41,448 bases of DNA from Lachnospiraceae bacterium (lineage in GTDB: Bacteria; Bacillota; Clostridia; Lachnospirales; Lachnospiraceae), in contig JAFTWC010000005.1 in NCBI GenBank assembly GCA_017465475.1, positions 1 through 41,448 on the forward strand. The letters are read 5' to 3'. Made by a program: the position numbers and the translations under genes. The notes under the pieces were generated by a model that saw only the letters and a program-made list of their open reading frames with translations, was not told the origin of the DNA and made no database searches. This document shows, one piece after another, positions 16,102 through 24,580 of this stretch; the first letter of the stretch is position 1; each line of letters opens with the position of its first letter.

Positions 16102-16902
16102 GTGGATTTATCTACATTAATTGGAGTTGTAGTTTGTTTTGTATTAATGATATTCGGTATGGTAATCGGTCAGCCGAATCCGTTAGGTGCGGTGATGTCT
16201 TTCGTACATGCACCGTCGGCGCTTATTACCTTCGGTGGTGCAATGATGGCAACACTTGTAATGTCTCCGAGTCTTAAGGATTTTGTAAACGGCTTTAAGT
16301 CTTTCGGTATTGCTATGAAAAATGTGGAATACGATGAAATTGAAAAGATAAAACAAATCATTGATTTGTCCAATGTGGCTCGTAAGGAGGGGCTCCTAGC
16401 GTTGGAAGAAGCGGCCAACTCCAGCATTGATGATGAGTTCATGAAAAAAGGAATTCTTCTTATCGTAGACGGTACGGATCCGGAATTCGTTCGTCGTATT
16501 TTGGAGACAGAACTGGAGTGTATTGAAGACAGGCATAAGTCTACCATATCGTTCTGGGAGAATTTGGCATCCATGGGTCCTGCGTGGGGTATGATTGGTA
16601 CTCTTATTGGTTTGATTCTTATGTTAAAGGACTTACAGGATATTAGTTCCGTAGGTCCGAATATGGCGGTTGCACTCATCACAACATTTTACGGTTCTTT
16701 GTTGGCAAACTGGGTATGTCTTCCGACAGCTGCAAAGCTTAAGGAAAAGAATAGTGCGGAGATTATGATTAAGACCATAGTTGTGGAAGGCTTGCTTTCC
16801 ATTCAGGCAGGCGAGAACCCGCGTGTTATTGAGGAAAAGTTAAAGTCCTTTATTGATCCGGCTGCAAGAGAGAGCCTGACTTCGGGAGGCGGTGAGGCAT
16901 AA
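16102..16902 (+). CDS. motA: Flagellar motor stator protein MotA
   Basis: MotA is the four-helix membrane subunit that with MotB conducts ions and pushes on FliG. The product is 266 residues from the chosen GTG at 16102. The in-frame GTG at 16093 overlaps the ribosome binding site GGAAGG (16088-16093) and is less likely. It contains transmembrane helices near the N terminus (STLIGVVVCFVLMIFGMVIG; SALITFGGAMMATLVM), the cytoplasmic loop with conserved Arg/Glu residues, and the C-terminal helix pair (WENLASMGPAWGMIGTLIGLILML; MAVALITTFYGSLLANWVCLPTAAKL). The start codon is uncertain by three residues; the identity is clear. Confidence 0.96.
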   Translation: MDLSTLIGVVVCFVLMIFGMVIGQPNPLGAVMSFVHAPSALITFGGAMMATLVMSPSLKDFVNGFKSFGIAMKNVEYDEIEKIKQIIDLSNVARKEGLLALEEAANSSIDDEFMKKGILLIVDGTDPEFVRRILETELECIEDRHKSTISFWENLASMGPAWGMIGTLIGLILMLKDLQDISSVGPNMAVALITTFYGSLLANWVCLPTAAKLKEKNSAEIMIKTIVVEGLLSIQAGENPRVIEEKLKSFIDPAARESLTSGGGEA

Positions 16903-17795
16903 TGGCAAGAAAGAAAAAGGAAGAAGCTCCGGCACCAGGTTCACCGGCATGGATGGCGACATTCAGTGATTTGATGAATTTATTACTTTGCTTTTTCGTA
17001 TTGCTTTTCGCAATGTCCTCGGTTGATACCGCAAAGTTTAATGAGTTGGCGCAGTCCTTTGCAAATACATTCAATGTGTTTAAGGCGGGAGGAGCTTTTT
17101 TCGGAGACGGAAATCTGGTAGCCAACGGTGCCACTCAGTTGAATAATCTGGATGAATACAAAGCTACCATGGGAGAGGAGTCCGATTCTGACGAAGAAAA
17201 AGATAAAATCTACGAGAATACCGGAGATATTGATAAAATCATCGAGCACTATGAAGGTAAAATCGTGGAAATGGAAGGCATTATAGAAGATTTGAAGCAA
17301 TCAGAAGCAGAGAAAGAAGCGGAAAAGCAAGAAACAGCGTCTACTATGTACGATGAAGTCTACGAACTTATTAATCGGTATAATTTAGGCGGAGATGTGG
17401 AAATGGGCATGGACAAAGCCTATAATTATGTCAAAATAGACGTGAAAGGCTCTGTTCTGTTTGAATCTAATAAAGCAGAGATAAAAGAAGATGCTAAGCC
17501 GATATTATTGAAAATAGGAGATATTTTAAAAGAGTACGACGGGTTCGGAATTGAGATTATCGGTCATACAGATAATGTACCGATTAAATCAGGACCGTAC
17601 GAGGATAATGACTACTTATCAGCTGCCCGGGCAATTGAAACGGCTCAGTATCTGATTAAGAATAAGAACCTGGATACATCGAAAATTTCGTTTTCCGGAA
17701 AAGGAGAGCGGGAGCCGATTGATACCAATGCAACGGATGCCGGAAGAAAAAGGAACCGTCGTATTGAATTTCGTATCTATACTCCGATGAAGTAA
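16902..17795 (+). CDS. motB: Flagellar motor stator protein MotB
   Basis: MotB anchors the stator to peptidoglycan and supplies the ion-binding aspartate. The 297-residue protein has a basic N terminus and then one transmembrane helix with the conserved Asp23 in WMATFSDLMNLLLCFFVLLF. A coiled-coil/plug and Glu-rich linker spans about 85-150. The C-terminal OmpA-like peptidoglycan-binding domain has EIIGHTDNVPI, YLSAARAIETAQYLI and AGRKRNRRIEFRI. The ATG overlaps the motA stop by one base (TAATG), giving coupled expression of the pair. Ion specificity (H+ or Na+) cannot be assigned with confidence from the sequence. Confidence 0.97.
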   Translation: MARKKKEEAPAPGSPAWMATFSDLMNLLLCFFVLLFAMSSVDTAKFNELAQSFANTFNVFKAGGAFFGDGNLVANGATQLNNLDEYKATMGEESDSDEEKDKIYENTGDIDKIIEHYEGKIVEMEGIIEDLKQSEAEKEAEKQETASTMYDEVYELINRYNLGGDVEMGMDKAYNYVKIDVKGSVLFESNKAEIKEDAKPILLKIGDILKEYDGFGIEIIGHTDNVPIKSGPYEDNDYLSAARAIETAQYLIKNKNLDTSKISFSGKGEREPIDTNATDAGRKRNRRIEFRIYTPMK

Positions 17796-17840
17796 GACGG
17801 AGTACGTAGGGATTCAGGACTTCATAAAGGAGGAAGAAAG

Positions 17841-18347
17841 ATGAAAAGAAATATGCTTGCAATCGTAATATTGGCTGCAACATTGGTGAATTTGACATTA
17901 TCAGCGGTGCTTATCTTTACCGTAATTCCGAAAGCAAAGCGAACGGATGCCCTGATTGAAAAAATTGTAGCAGCAGTAGAGTTGGAAACCGAATCCGGTA
18001 TAGGAAAGGATTACGGGGAAATTGCTCCGGCAGATCAGGACGAGTATACATTTTCGGATAAAGTTGTGAACTTAAAACCTACCGGAAACGATCCGAGTAT
18101 TGCTCAGGTAAGTATTACCATTACTTTAAACAAGAAGCACGATGATTATGCAACGATTCAGCCGTTGATTGCGTCCAAGGAAAATAAAATCGTTAGTGCG
18201 GTGGGCGGTGTATTAAGTGATTATACGTCAGCAGAAGTTTCTGTATATTCAGAAGATATAAATAAAAATGCCTTGTTGAAAATTCAAGAGATTTTCAAGT
18301 CTGATTGTATTATCGAAGCAACTTTGAATGTTCTTGCCGCAAATTAA
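17841..18347 (+). CDS. fliL: Flagellar basal body-associated protein FliL
   Basis: FliL is a single-pass membrane protein that surrounds and stabilises stator units. The 168-residue product has an N-terminal transmembrane helix (about 4-27, MLAIVILAATLVNLTLSAVLIF) and an extracytoplasmic stomatin-like domain containing FSDKVVNLKPTGNDPSIAQVSITITL. The C-terminal helix is KNALLKIQEIFKSDCIIEATLNVL. The strong ribosome binding site AAAGGAGG fixes the start. It follows motAB and precedes fliM as in many clostridia. FliL sequences are divergent, so the call relies on architecture and position together. Confidence 0.88.
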   Translation: MKRNMLAIVILAATLVNLTLSAVLIFTVIPKAKRTDALIEKIVAAVELETESGIGKDYGEIAPADQDEYTFSDKVVNLKPTGNDPSIAQVSITITLNKKHDDYATIQPLIASKENKIVSAVGGVLSDYTSAEVSVYSEDINKNALLKIQEIFKSDCIIEATLNVLAAN

Positions 18348-18428
18348 ATTTTTTTGATGATTTTTTTGATAATATGTGTTATTATAGTAGTAGGTAAAGA
18401 TTTAGTAACTGCGTAGGGAGGTTTCGGT

Positions 18429-19406
18429 ATGGGTGACGTATTATCCCAAAAGGAAATAGACGACCTGCTTGCGGCGTTCAGTAGCGGTGAAATAGACGCG
18501 GAGGATATGAAGGGGACGACGGAAAAGCAGGTTAAAAACTATGACTTTAATCGTCCGACAAAGTTTTCAAGAGAACACCTCCGTACATTGGAAATTATTT
18601 TCGAGCATTACGGACGTTTATTGTCCACACATTTACCGGCATATCTTCGAAAAACCGTAAATGTGGAAGTGATGAACTCGGAGGCAGTTATTTATTCGGA
18701 ATTTACCAATGCATTGTCTAATCCGGTACTGTTAGGTATTGTGGACTTTAAGCCGTTGGAAGGAAATATCATTATCGAACTTTCGGACAATCTCGGATTT
18801 GCGATTGTTGATCGTATGTTAGGCGGACCGGGACTTCCTCTTGATAAGTCAAGAGATTTTTCGGAGATTGAACTGGTTATTATAGAACGTATTTTTACCA
18901 TTGTCACGAATTTGCTTCATGACCCATGGGAGAATGTGGTGTCGTTAAGACCGCGTCTTACCAGAATCGAGACAAACTGTCAGTTCGCTCAAATGATTGC
19001 ACCGAATGAAACAGTTTCCATTATTACATTAAATGTAAAAGTAGGAAATACGGAAGGTATGTTAAATATCTGTATTCCGTATGCGGTATTGGAGCCTGTT
19101 ATTGATAAGTTAAATACCAAATCATGGTATTCGGCAGAAAAGCTTAAGGATGACGAGATTTATAAAGATTTCATCGAGTTGGTAATCGCAAAAGCAAAAG
19201 TACCGATTAAAGCGGTATTGGGGCGGAGTACAATTTCCGTGAATGATTTTATCAATATGCAAAAAGGTGATATTATCAAGCTTGATACGAAGATGGAAGA
19301 TGAGTTAAATGTGTTTGTCGGAAATATAAGGAAGTTTACGGCTTTACCGGGATCGTCCTCGGACACATATGCAATAAAAATATCAAGTATCGTGAGGGAG
19401 GAATAA
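18429..19406 (+). CDS. fliM: Flagellar motor switch protein FliM
   Basis: FliM is the C-ring protein that binds phosphorylated CheY and controls the direction of rotation. The 325 residues include the N-terminal CheY-P-binding peptide (GDVLSQKEIDDLLAAF, about 2-17), a CheC-like middle domain (NYDFNRPTKFSREHLRTLEIIFEHYGRLL and the later GGPGLPLDKSRDFSEIE), and the C-terminal SpoA domain (VPIKAVLGRSTISVNDFINMQKGDIIKL). The AGGGAGG before the ATG at 18429 is strong. The ~80-bp gap upstream is unusually AT-rich. Confidence 0.97.
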   Translation: MGDVLSQKEIDDLLAAFSSGEIDAEDMKGTTEKQVKNYDFNRPTKFSREHLRTLEIIFEHYGRLLSTHLPAYLRKTVNVEVMNSEAVIYSEFTNALSNPVLLGIVDFKPLEGNIIIELSDNLGFAIVDRMLGGPGLPLDKSRDFSEIELVIIERIFTIVTNLLHDPWENVVSLRPRLTRIETNCQFAQMIAPNETVSIITLNVKVGNTEGMLNICIPYAVLEPVIDKLNTKSWYSAEKLKDDEIYKDFIELVIAKAKVPIKAVLGRSTISVNDFINMQKGDIIKLDTKMEDELNVFVGNIRKFTALPGSSSDTYAIKISSIVREE

Positions 19407-19410
19407 GAGC

Positions 19411-20604
19411 ATGGATGGAATGCTGTCACAAGAAGAAATCAATGCATTATTCAGCGGCATGGATCTTGACGATGAGCCGGCGAATGCGGTAGATGCCACC
19501 TCTGATGCAGGTGCTTCGGAGGAATTGTTAACACCGGAAGAAAAAGATGCCATTGGAGAAATTTCGAATATAAGCTTGGGTTCATCTGCGACTACGTTGT
19601 TTTCGCTGGTGAATCAAAGAGTTAATATTTCTACGCCGACGGTTTCTGTTTGTAAGTGGGAAGAGCTTTCACAGCAGTACGACAGACCGTGTGTGTTTAT
19701 TCAGATTTCCTATAAGGAAGGTTTGGATGGCAGAAATGTCCTTATTTTAAAGGAAAATGATGTAAAAATCATTGCTGATTTGATGATGGGCGGCGATGGT
19801 TCCAATACGGATGGTGAGTTAAATGATATGCACCTAAGTGCAATCAGTGAGGCGATGAACCAGATGATGGGTGCGTCCTCCACATCACTTTCTACCATGT
19901 TTGAAATGAAGATTGATATTAGTCCGCCTTCTGCAAGTCTTGTGGACTTGAATGATGTGGTAAGCTGTGGGGTAAACGGTGGGGATATTGATTTATTCTT
20001 AAAAAATGAGTTTGTTAAAGTTTCATTCCGCATGGAAATCGGTAATTTGATTGACAGTGAATTGATTCAGATGTATCCGATTGATTTTGCGAGAAGCTTA
20101 TATAGAAAGTTCATTAACGATGAGGCAGCTGTAGCCTCCGCTCCGGCACCGGCAGCACCGGCACCGGAAGCTAAACCAGCACCACAACCGGCACCGGTTC
20201 CGCAACAGGCGGCGGCACCGATGCAGGATTTAAATATGATGGCAATGGGAATGCAGGGAATGATGCAACCGCAGATGGCAATGCCGTATGCGATGCCTCC
20301 GGTACAAGATGTAAATATTGCACCGGCACAGTTCCAGGCGTTCCAACCGGTACAGAGTCCGCTGTTACAGACAGAGAATATCGATTTGTTATTAGATGTT
20401 CCGCTTGAAGTAACGGTTGAACTTGGCAGAACCAGTAAGTCTATTAAAGAAATTCTGGATTTTGCACCGGGTACGATTGTCGAATTAAACAGGTTGGCAG
20501 GTGAACCGATTGACGTACTGGTCAACGGAAAGTATGTGGCTAAGGGAGAAGTAGTTGTCATTGATGAAGCCTTCGGTATCCGAGTTACCGAAGTAATCAA
20601 GTAA
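19411..20604 (+). CDS. fliY: Flagellar motor switch phosphatase FliY (CheC-FliN fusion)
   Basis: FliY combines a CheY-P phosphatase domain with a FliN-type C-ring domain and replaces FliN in Bacillota. The 397-residue protein has an N-terminal CheY-binding-like peptide (GMLSQEEINALFSGM) and a CheC-type domain with the two phosphatase helices (DAIGEISNISLGSSATTLF; HLSAISEAMNQMMGASSTSLSTM). A long Ala/Pro/Gln/Met-rich linker spans about 230-315. The C-terminal FliN/SpoA domain has LDVPLEVTVELGRTSKSIKEIL and LNRLAGEPIDVLVNGKYVAKGEVVVIDEAFGIRVTEV. The start lies 4 bases after the fliM stop, so translation is probably coupled. Confidence 0.96.
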   Translation: MDGMLSQEEINALFSGMDLDDEPANAVDATSDAGASEELLTPEEKDAIGEISNISLGSSATTLFSLVNQRVNISTPTVSVCKWEELSQQYDRPCVFIQISYKEGLDGRNVLILKENDVKIIADLMMGGDGSNTDGELNDMHLSAISEAMNQMMGASSTSLSTMFEMKIDISPPSASLVDLNDVVSCGVNGGDIDLFLKNEFVKVSFRMEIGNLIDSELIQMYPIDFARSLYRKFINDEAAVASAPAPAAPAPEAKPAPQPAPVPQQAAAPMQDLNMMAMGMQGMMQPQMAMPYAMPPVQDVNIAPAQFQAFQPVQSPLLQTENIDLLLDVPLEVTVELGRTSKSIKEILDFAPGTIVELNRLAGEPIDVLVNGKYVAKGEVVVIDEAFGIRVTEVIK

Positions 20605-20652
20605 CAACAAAAGTAAGTCAGGCGAATTACATTTAAAGATTGGAGAGGTACT

Positions 20653-21015
20653 ATGGCAAAAAACATTCTGATTTGCGATGACGCCGCTTTTATGCGTATG
20701 ATGATCAAGGATATTTTAACAAAGAACGGTTATGACATTGCCGGAGAAGCAGAAAACGGCCAGGTGGCAGTGGATAAATATTCCGAAGTGAAGCCGGATT
20801 TGGTTATGATGGATATTACCATGCCGGAAAAGGACGGTATCCAGGCTTTAAAGGAAATCAATGCAAAGGACCCGGCTGCTAATGTAATTATGTGTTCCGC
20901 GATGGGACAGCAGGCAATGGTAATCGAGTCCATTCAGGCCGGAGCAAAGGACTTTATTGTTAAGCCGTTTGCTGCAGATCGTGTATTAGAAGCTGTTCGT
21001 AAAGCAGTAGGCTAA
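20653..21015 (+). CDS. cheY: Chemotaxis response regulator CheY
   Basis: CheY receives phosphate from CheA and binds FliM/FliY to switch the motor. It is a single-domain receiver of 120 residues with acidic pocket Asp9/Asp10 (ICDDAAF), phosphoacceptor Asp54 (VMMDITMP), Ser82 at the Thr/Ser switch position (CSAMG) and Lys104 (IVKPF). There is no output domain. The start at 20653 follows TGGAGAGG. Its location directly after fliY matches the B. subtilis operon. Confidence 0.97.
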   Translation: MAKNILICDDAAFMRMMIKDILTKNGYDIAGEAENGQVAVDKYSEVKPDLVMMDITMPEKDGIQALKEINAKDPAANVIMCSAMGQQAMVIESIQAGAKDFIVKPFAADRVLEAVRKAVG

Positions 21016-21032
21016 GCAATAAAGGAGTAAAT

Positions 21033-21437
21033 ATGGCAGAGGCTTTATTGAGCCAAAAGATGTTTTTGGTATCCGGTTCGAGCGGAAAGAACATTATCGA
21101 GTTAATTGTGCTTTTGTTTATTTTTGCATTAGTTCTTGTTGCCTGTGTCTTGACGACCCGGTTTGTAGCCGGGCATCAGGCACAGCGCGGCAGGGGCGGC
21201 AATTTTAAACCGATAGAAACTTACCAGATTACCCAAAACCGGTATTTGCATTTGGTGCAGATCGGTACTCGGTATTTTGTTGTATCGGTGACAAAAGAGA
21301 ATATTAGCTTTATTGCCGAGTTGAAGGAAGAGGAGATTGTTGCAAGGCAGGAGAAATCCGGGATGCAACGGTCTTTCAAAGAAATTTTATCTGATTTTAA
21401 AGTAAAGGTTGATAAACATGACGACGCGCAGAAGTAA
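21033..21437 (+). CDS. fliO: Flagellar export protein FliO (FliZ)
   Basis: FliO helps assemble the FliP ring of the export gate. The 134-residue protein has one transmembrane helix (about 20-42, IIELIVLLFIFALVLVACVL). A short cytoplasmic domain with the FliO pattern FKPIETYQITQNRYLHLVQIGTRYFVVSVTKENISFIAEL follows. AAAGGAG precedes the ATG at 21033. Its 3' end overlaps the start of fliP by 20 bases. Confidence 0.9.
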   Translation: MAEALLSQKMFLVSGSSGKNIIELIVLLFIFALVLVACVLTTRFVAGHQAQRGRGGNFKPIETYQITQNRYLHLVQIGTRYFVVSVTKENISFIAELKEEEIVARQEKSGMQRSFKEILSDFKVKVDKHDDAQK

Positions 21438-22257
21438 TAAATTTTTGAAAATCTCCGTTTATTTTGGAATTTTCATTGTAGCGTGTATATTAACCTTTAT
21501 TTGTCGTGCAGAAAACACAGCATATGCAACCGAAATCGGTGCCGAGAGCGGAATTGAACTTAACGGCTCAGTTGGGAATGTGGATTTTAATATAACCACA
21601 GAAGACGGAGAAGACAGTTCCATGGCAACCACGTTGCAGATGCTGTTTATTTTAACGATTATTTCTTTGGCACCGTCTATTTTGATTATGGTAACTTCGT
21701 TTACCAGAATTTTGGTGGTGCTTCATTTCGTACGTTCTGCAATGGGCACGCAGACGACGCCTCCGAACCAGATTTTAATCGGATTGGCGTTGTTTTTGAC
21801 GTTGTTTATCATGTCACCTACTTTAACACGCATTAATGATGAGGCAATAAAACCGTTATCAGCCGGTGAAATTACCGGAGAAGAGGCTATTGATGCGGTT
21901 GTTGATCCGCTCAGAGAGTTTATGTTCGGAGAAACAAGAAATGAAGAGTTGGCTTTGTTTGTGGATATTGCAGGAATCGAAACTGTTGAGACTGCTGACG
22001 ACATTCCGACCTGGGTCTTGGTTCCGGCTTTCATTATCAGTGAGTTAAGAGCCGCATTTATTATCGGATTTTTGATTTATATACCGTTTATTGTCATAGA
22101 TATGGTTGTCTCATCCACGCTTATGGCAATGGGTATGATGATGCTGCCGCCGACAACGATTTCCATGCCGTTTAAGATTTTGCTATTTATTATGGCAGAC
22201 GGATGGACATTGATTATTGAAAGTGTATTACGTACATTTAAGACATTCGGCGGATAA
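21418..22257 (+). CDS. fliP: Flagellar export gate protein FliP
   Basis: FliP forms the core FliPQR export channel inside the MS ring. The product is 279 residues from the ATG at 21418, which is preceded by AAAGG; the frame extends to an upstream TTG that has no better signal. It begins with a cleavable signal-peptide-like segment (about 8-36). The conserved FliP core follows: FILTIISLAPSILIMVTSFTRILVVLHFVRSAMGTQTTPPNQILIGLALFLTLFIMSP and later PAFIISELRAAFIIGFLIYIPFIVIDMVVSSTLMAMGMMMLPP. It overlaps the end of fliO, which suggests translational coupling. Confidence 0.97.
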   Translation: MTTRRSNKFLKISVYFGIFIVACILTFICRAENTAYATEIGAESGIELNGSVGNVDFNITTEDGEDSSMATTLQMLFILTIISLAPSILIMVTSFTRILVVLHFVRSAMGTQTTPPNQILIGLALFLTLFIMSPTLTRINDEAIKPLSAGEITGEEAIDAVVDPLREFMFGETRNEELALFVDIAGIETVETADDIPTWVLVPAFIISELRAAFIIGFLIYIPFIVIDMVVSSTLMAMGMMMLPPTTISMPFKILLFIMADGWTLIIESVLRTFKTFGG

Positions 22258-22278
22258 TAGAAAGGGAGGTGTGAGGCT

Positions 22279-22551
22279 TTGGATGAAGCAGTATTGATTG
22301 ATTTATTGGTGTCTGCGGTTGTTACGGTTATCAAAGCTGCCGCACCGCTTTTAATTGTGTCGTTGGTGGTGGGACTTGTAATAAGTATTTTGCAGACAGT
22401 AACTTCCATTCAGGAACAAACGCTCACATTTGTTCCGAAGCTTTTGGCAGTGTTTCTGGTATTGATTCTGGCGGGAAACTGGATTATGGGACTTGTCGTT
22501 GAGTTGATGGAAGAGTTATGTTTGAATTTTGAGTATTATATTAACAAGTAG
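22279..22551 (+). CDS. fliQ: Flagellar export gate protein FliQ
   Basis: FliQ is a small two-helix subunit of the export gate. The 90-residue product has two hydrophobic hairpin segments (about 11-40 and 52-77) and the family pattern ISILQTVTSIQEQTLTFVPKLLAV. It starts with TTG at 22279, supported by AAAGGGAGG (22261-22269) at 9-base spacing; no in-frame ATG is available nearby. It sits between fliP and fliR, as in almost all flagellar operons. Confidence 0.95.
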   Translation: MDEAVLIDLLVSAVVTVIKAAAPLLIVSLVVGLVISILQTVTSIQEQTLTFVPKLLAVFLVLILAGNWIMGLVVELMEELCLNFEYYINK

Positions 22552-22553
22552 AT

Positions 22554-23333
22554 ATGACTGTTTCCTTGGATCATTTGGAGTACTTTTTGCTGATACTTGT
22601 GAGAATCAGCGGATTTATGGTGGCTGCACCGATTTTTTCGCTACGGAATGTGCCCATGCGGGTGAAATCGTTGCTGGCGATTGCAATTGCAATAGTCGCT
22701 TTTCATGTAGTACCGTATCGGGAAGTTGTATATGATACGACATTGGATTATGCACTTGTGGTTGTATCGGAGATGTTGGCCGGCATAATTATGGGATTTA
22801 TAGCAAATGTAGCGTACTATATTTTATCATTTGCGGGTCAGATTATTGATCAGGAAATCGGATTTTCCATGGTGAATCAGTTTGATCCGATTACAAGTAC
22901 ACAGGTTACTGTTACCGGTAATTTGTATACGTATGCCGTAATGCTCATGGTAATTATAACAGATATGCACCATTATCTGATTCGTGCACTAACTGACTCG
23001 TTTCAGGTGATTCCGGTAGGCGGCGTGGTGTTTGATTTTAGTTTATATGAAGTAATGAAACGTTTTGTGGTGGATTATTTTGTACTGGGATTCCGAATTG
23101 TTTTGCCGATTTTTGCAAGTTTGCTTGTTGTAAATACGATTTTAGCAATCCTGGCCCGTGTGGCGCCACAGATGAATATGTTTGTAATCGGCCTGCAATT
23201 AAAAGTATTTGTAGGGTTGCTTGTTCTGGTATTAATGTTAATGATGATTACCGGCGTGGCTGATTTGATATTTCAGGAAATGATGTCCATGCTTCGTGAA
23301 ACATTGCCTTATTTGGGGGCAACAGGAAGCTAA
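22554..23333 (+). CDS. fliR: Flagellar export gate protein FliR
   Basis: FliR completes the FliPQR export channel. The 259 residues consist mostly of transmembrane helices and include the FliR signatures ISGFMVAAPIFSLRNVPMRVKSLLAI, SEMLAGIIMGFIANVAYYILSFAGQIIDQEIGFSMVNQFDP and LARVAPQMNMFVIGLQLKVFVGL. The ATG at 22554 begins two bases after the fliQ stop and has no clear Shine-Dalgarno, so it is probably translated by coupling to fliQ. Confidence 0.97.
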   Translation: MTVSLDHLEYFLLILVRISGFMVAAPIFSLRNVPMRVKSLLAIAIAIVAFHVVPYREVVYDTTLDYALVVVSEMLAGIIMGFIANVAYYILSFAGQIIDQEIGFSMVNQFDPITSTQVTVTGNLYTYAVMLMVIITDMHHYLIRALTDSFQVIPVGGVVFDFSLYEVMKRFVVDYFVLGFRIVLPIFASLLVVNTILAILARVAPQMNMFVIGLQLKVFVGLLVLVLMLMMITGVADLIFQEMMSMLRETLPYLGATGS

Positions 23334-23373
23334 CTCGGATTTTAAAGCGGATAAAAGGAAGGAGCGTGACGGA

Positions 23374-24507
23374 ATGGAGTGGGATGAGTTAAAGTATTCT
23401 TCGTGCTTTGTTCCGATGCAGCTTCAGTTTTTTGCGGATGAGGGTGCGGATAAAACAGAAGAAGCAACACCAAAAAAGTTAGATGATGCCAGAAAAGAAG
23501 GACAGGTAGCTCGCAGTATGGAGCTTTCCACCGCGTTTATGTTGTTGGCTTTTTTTGTGGCGGTAAAAGTGTTTGTGGGCTTTATCGGAAATCGCTTTTT
23601 AGGAAGTTTTACAAAAACATATCAGACGATTGATGTATATGCGGTGGATGAATTTGGCTCTGCAATGGGCGGAGCGTTTATGAGAGACGGTTTGCTTGAT
23701 ATTTTAATTATCTGCTTACCGTTGTTTGCAGTGGCAGTTGTGGTGGCTTTTGGTGTAACCATTGCGCAGGTAAAATGGCAGGTGACTTCGAAACCGTTAC
23801 AACCGAAGCTTAGTAAATTTAATCCCATAAACGGGTTTAAGCGGATTTTTTCAAAGGATAAGCTGTTTGAATTGATAAAAGATGTAGTTAAAATCGCTTT
23901 AATCTTTTATGTGGCGTACTCCGATTTGGCAGAGGCAGCAGGAGCAGTTGTTGCATTATATGATTTTTCGCTGGAACAGGCGATTCTTTATGTGGGAGAC
24001 TTTGTAATCGATTTGGGGATAAAACTCAGTGCAATTTATTTGATTGTAGGCTTTGCTGATTATATTTATCAGAAATTGAAGTTTAAAAAAGATTTGATGA
24101 TGTCCAAACAGGAAGTGAAGGATGAGTATAAGCAACAGGAAGGTGACCCTCAGGTTAAGGGAAAAATAAAATCGAAAATGAGGGAAGTGTCTCAGCGCCG
24201 CATGATGCAGAAACTTCCGGAGGCGGATGTTGTTATTACAAACCCGACGCACTTTGCGTGTGCAATTAAATATGATAAAGAGGTGTCGGAAGCGCCGGTT
24301 CTTATTGCAAAGGGCGCAGATTATCTGGCACAGAAAATAAAAGAGGTAGCCAAGGAAAATGATGTTCCTATTGTGGAAAACAAACCTTTGGCTCGAATGT
24401 TGTATTATAACGTGGATTTGGACAGCGAGATTCCGAGAGAACTCTACCAGATGACCGCAGAAGTGCTTGCATATGTATATAAGTTAAAGCACGGCGGTGC
24501 CGCGTAA
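23374..24507 (+). CDS. flhB: Flagellar export switch protein FlhB
   Basis: FlhB is the export gate protein whose autocleavage sets substrate specificity from hook to filament. It is 377 residues from the ATG at 23374, supported by AAGGAAGGAG; the open frame reaches back to 23296 inside fliR, but that start has no signal. The order is an N-terminal cytoplasmic segment (LQFFADEGADKTEEATPKKLDDARKEGQVARS), four transmembrane helices, a cytoplasmic linker (KDEYKQQEGDPQVKGKIKSKMRE), and the cleavage motif NPTH at 290-293. The autocleavage residues are intact. Confidence 0.97.
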   Translation: MEWDELKYSSCFVPMQLQFFADEGADKTEEATPKKLDDARKEGQVARSMELSTAFMLLAFFVAVKVFVGFIGNRFLGSFTKTYQTIDVYAVDEFGSAMGGAFMRDGLLDILIICLPLFAVAVVVAFGVTIAQVKWQVTSKPLQPKLSKFNPINGFKRIFSKDKLFELIKDVVKIALIFYVAYSDLAEAAGAVVALYDFSLEQAILYVGDFVIDLGIKLSAIYLIVGFADYIYQKLKFKKDLMMSKQEVKDEYKQQEGDPQVKGKIKSKMREVSQRRMMQKLPEADVVITNPTHFACAIKYDKEVSEAPVLIAKGADYLAQKIKEVAKENDVPIVENKPLARMLYYNVDLDSEIPRELYQMTAEVLAYVYKLKHGGAA

Positions 24508-24580
24508 AGAAGCAACAGGATGAAACGTGGTTTTATGGAATGGGAATGCATTCTAAAGTATTCAGAAGGGAGGTATGGAA

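Noticed and set aside
17483-17506. TAAA...GCCGATAT resembling a SigD promoter inside motB
   Set aside because: The spacer is 12 bases, not the ~15 needed for a sigma-28 promoter, and it lies within conserved motB coding sequence.
18348-18428. AT-rich gap between fliL and fliM as an internal promoter
   Set aside because: TTGATG and TTGATA occur, but no -10 hexamer lies at 16-18 bp spacing. The ATAATA/TATTAT inverted repeat (18369-18385) is purely A/T and could be chance.
20130-20240. Repetitive GCACCGGCA-type sequence in fliY
   Set aside because: It encodes the Ala/Pro linker of FliY in frame. It is protein low-complexity, not a DNA repeat element or CRISPR.
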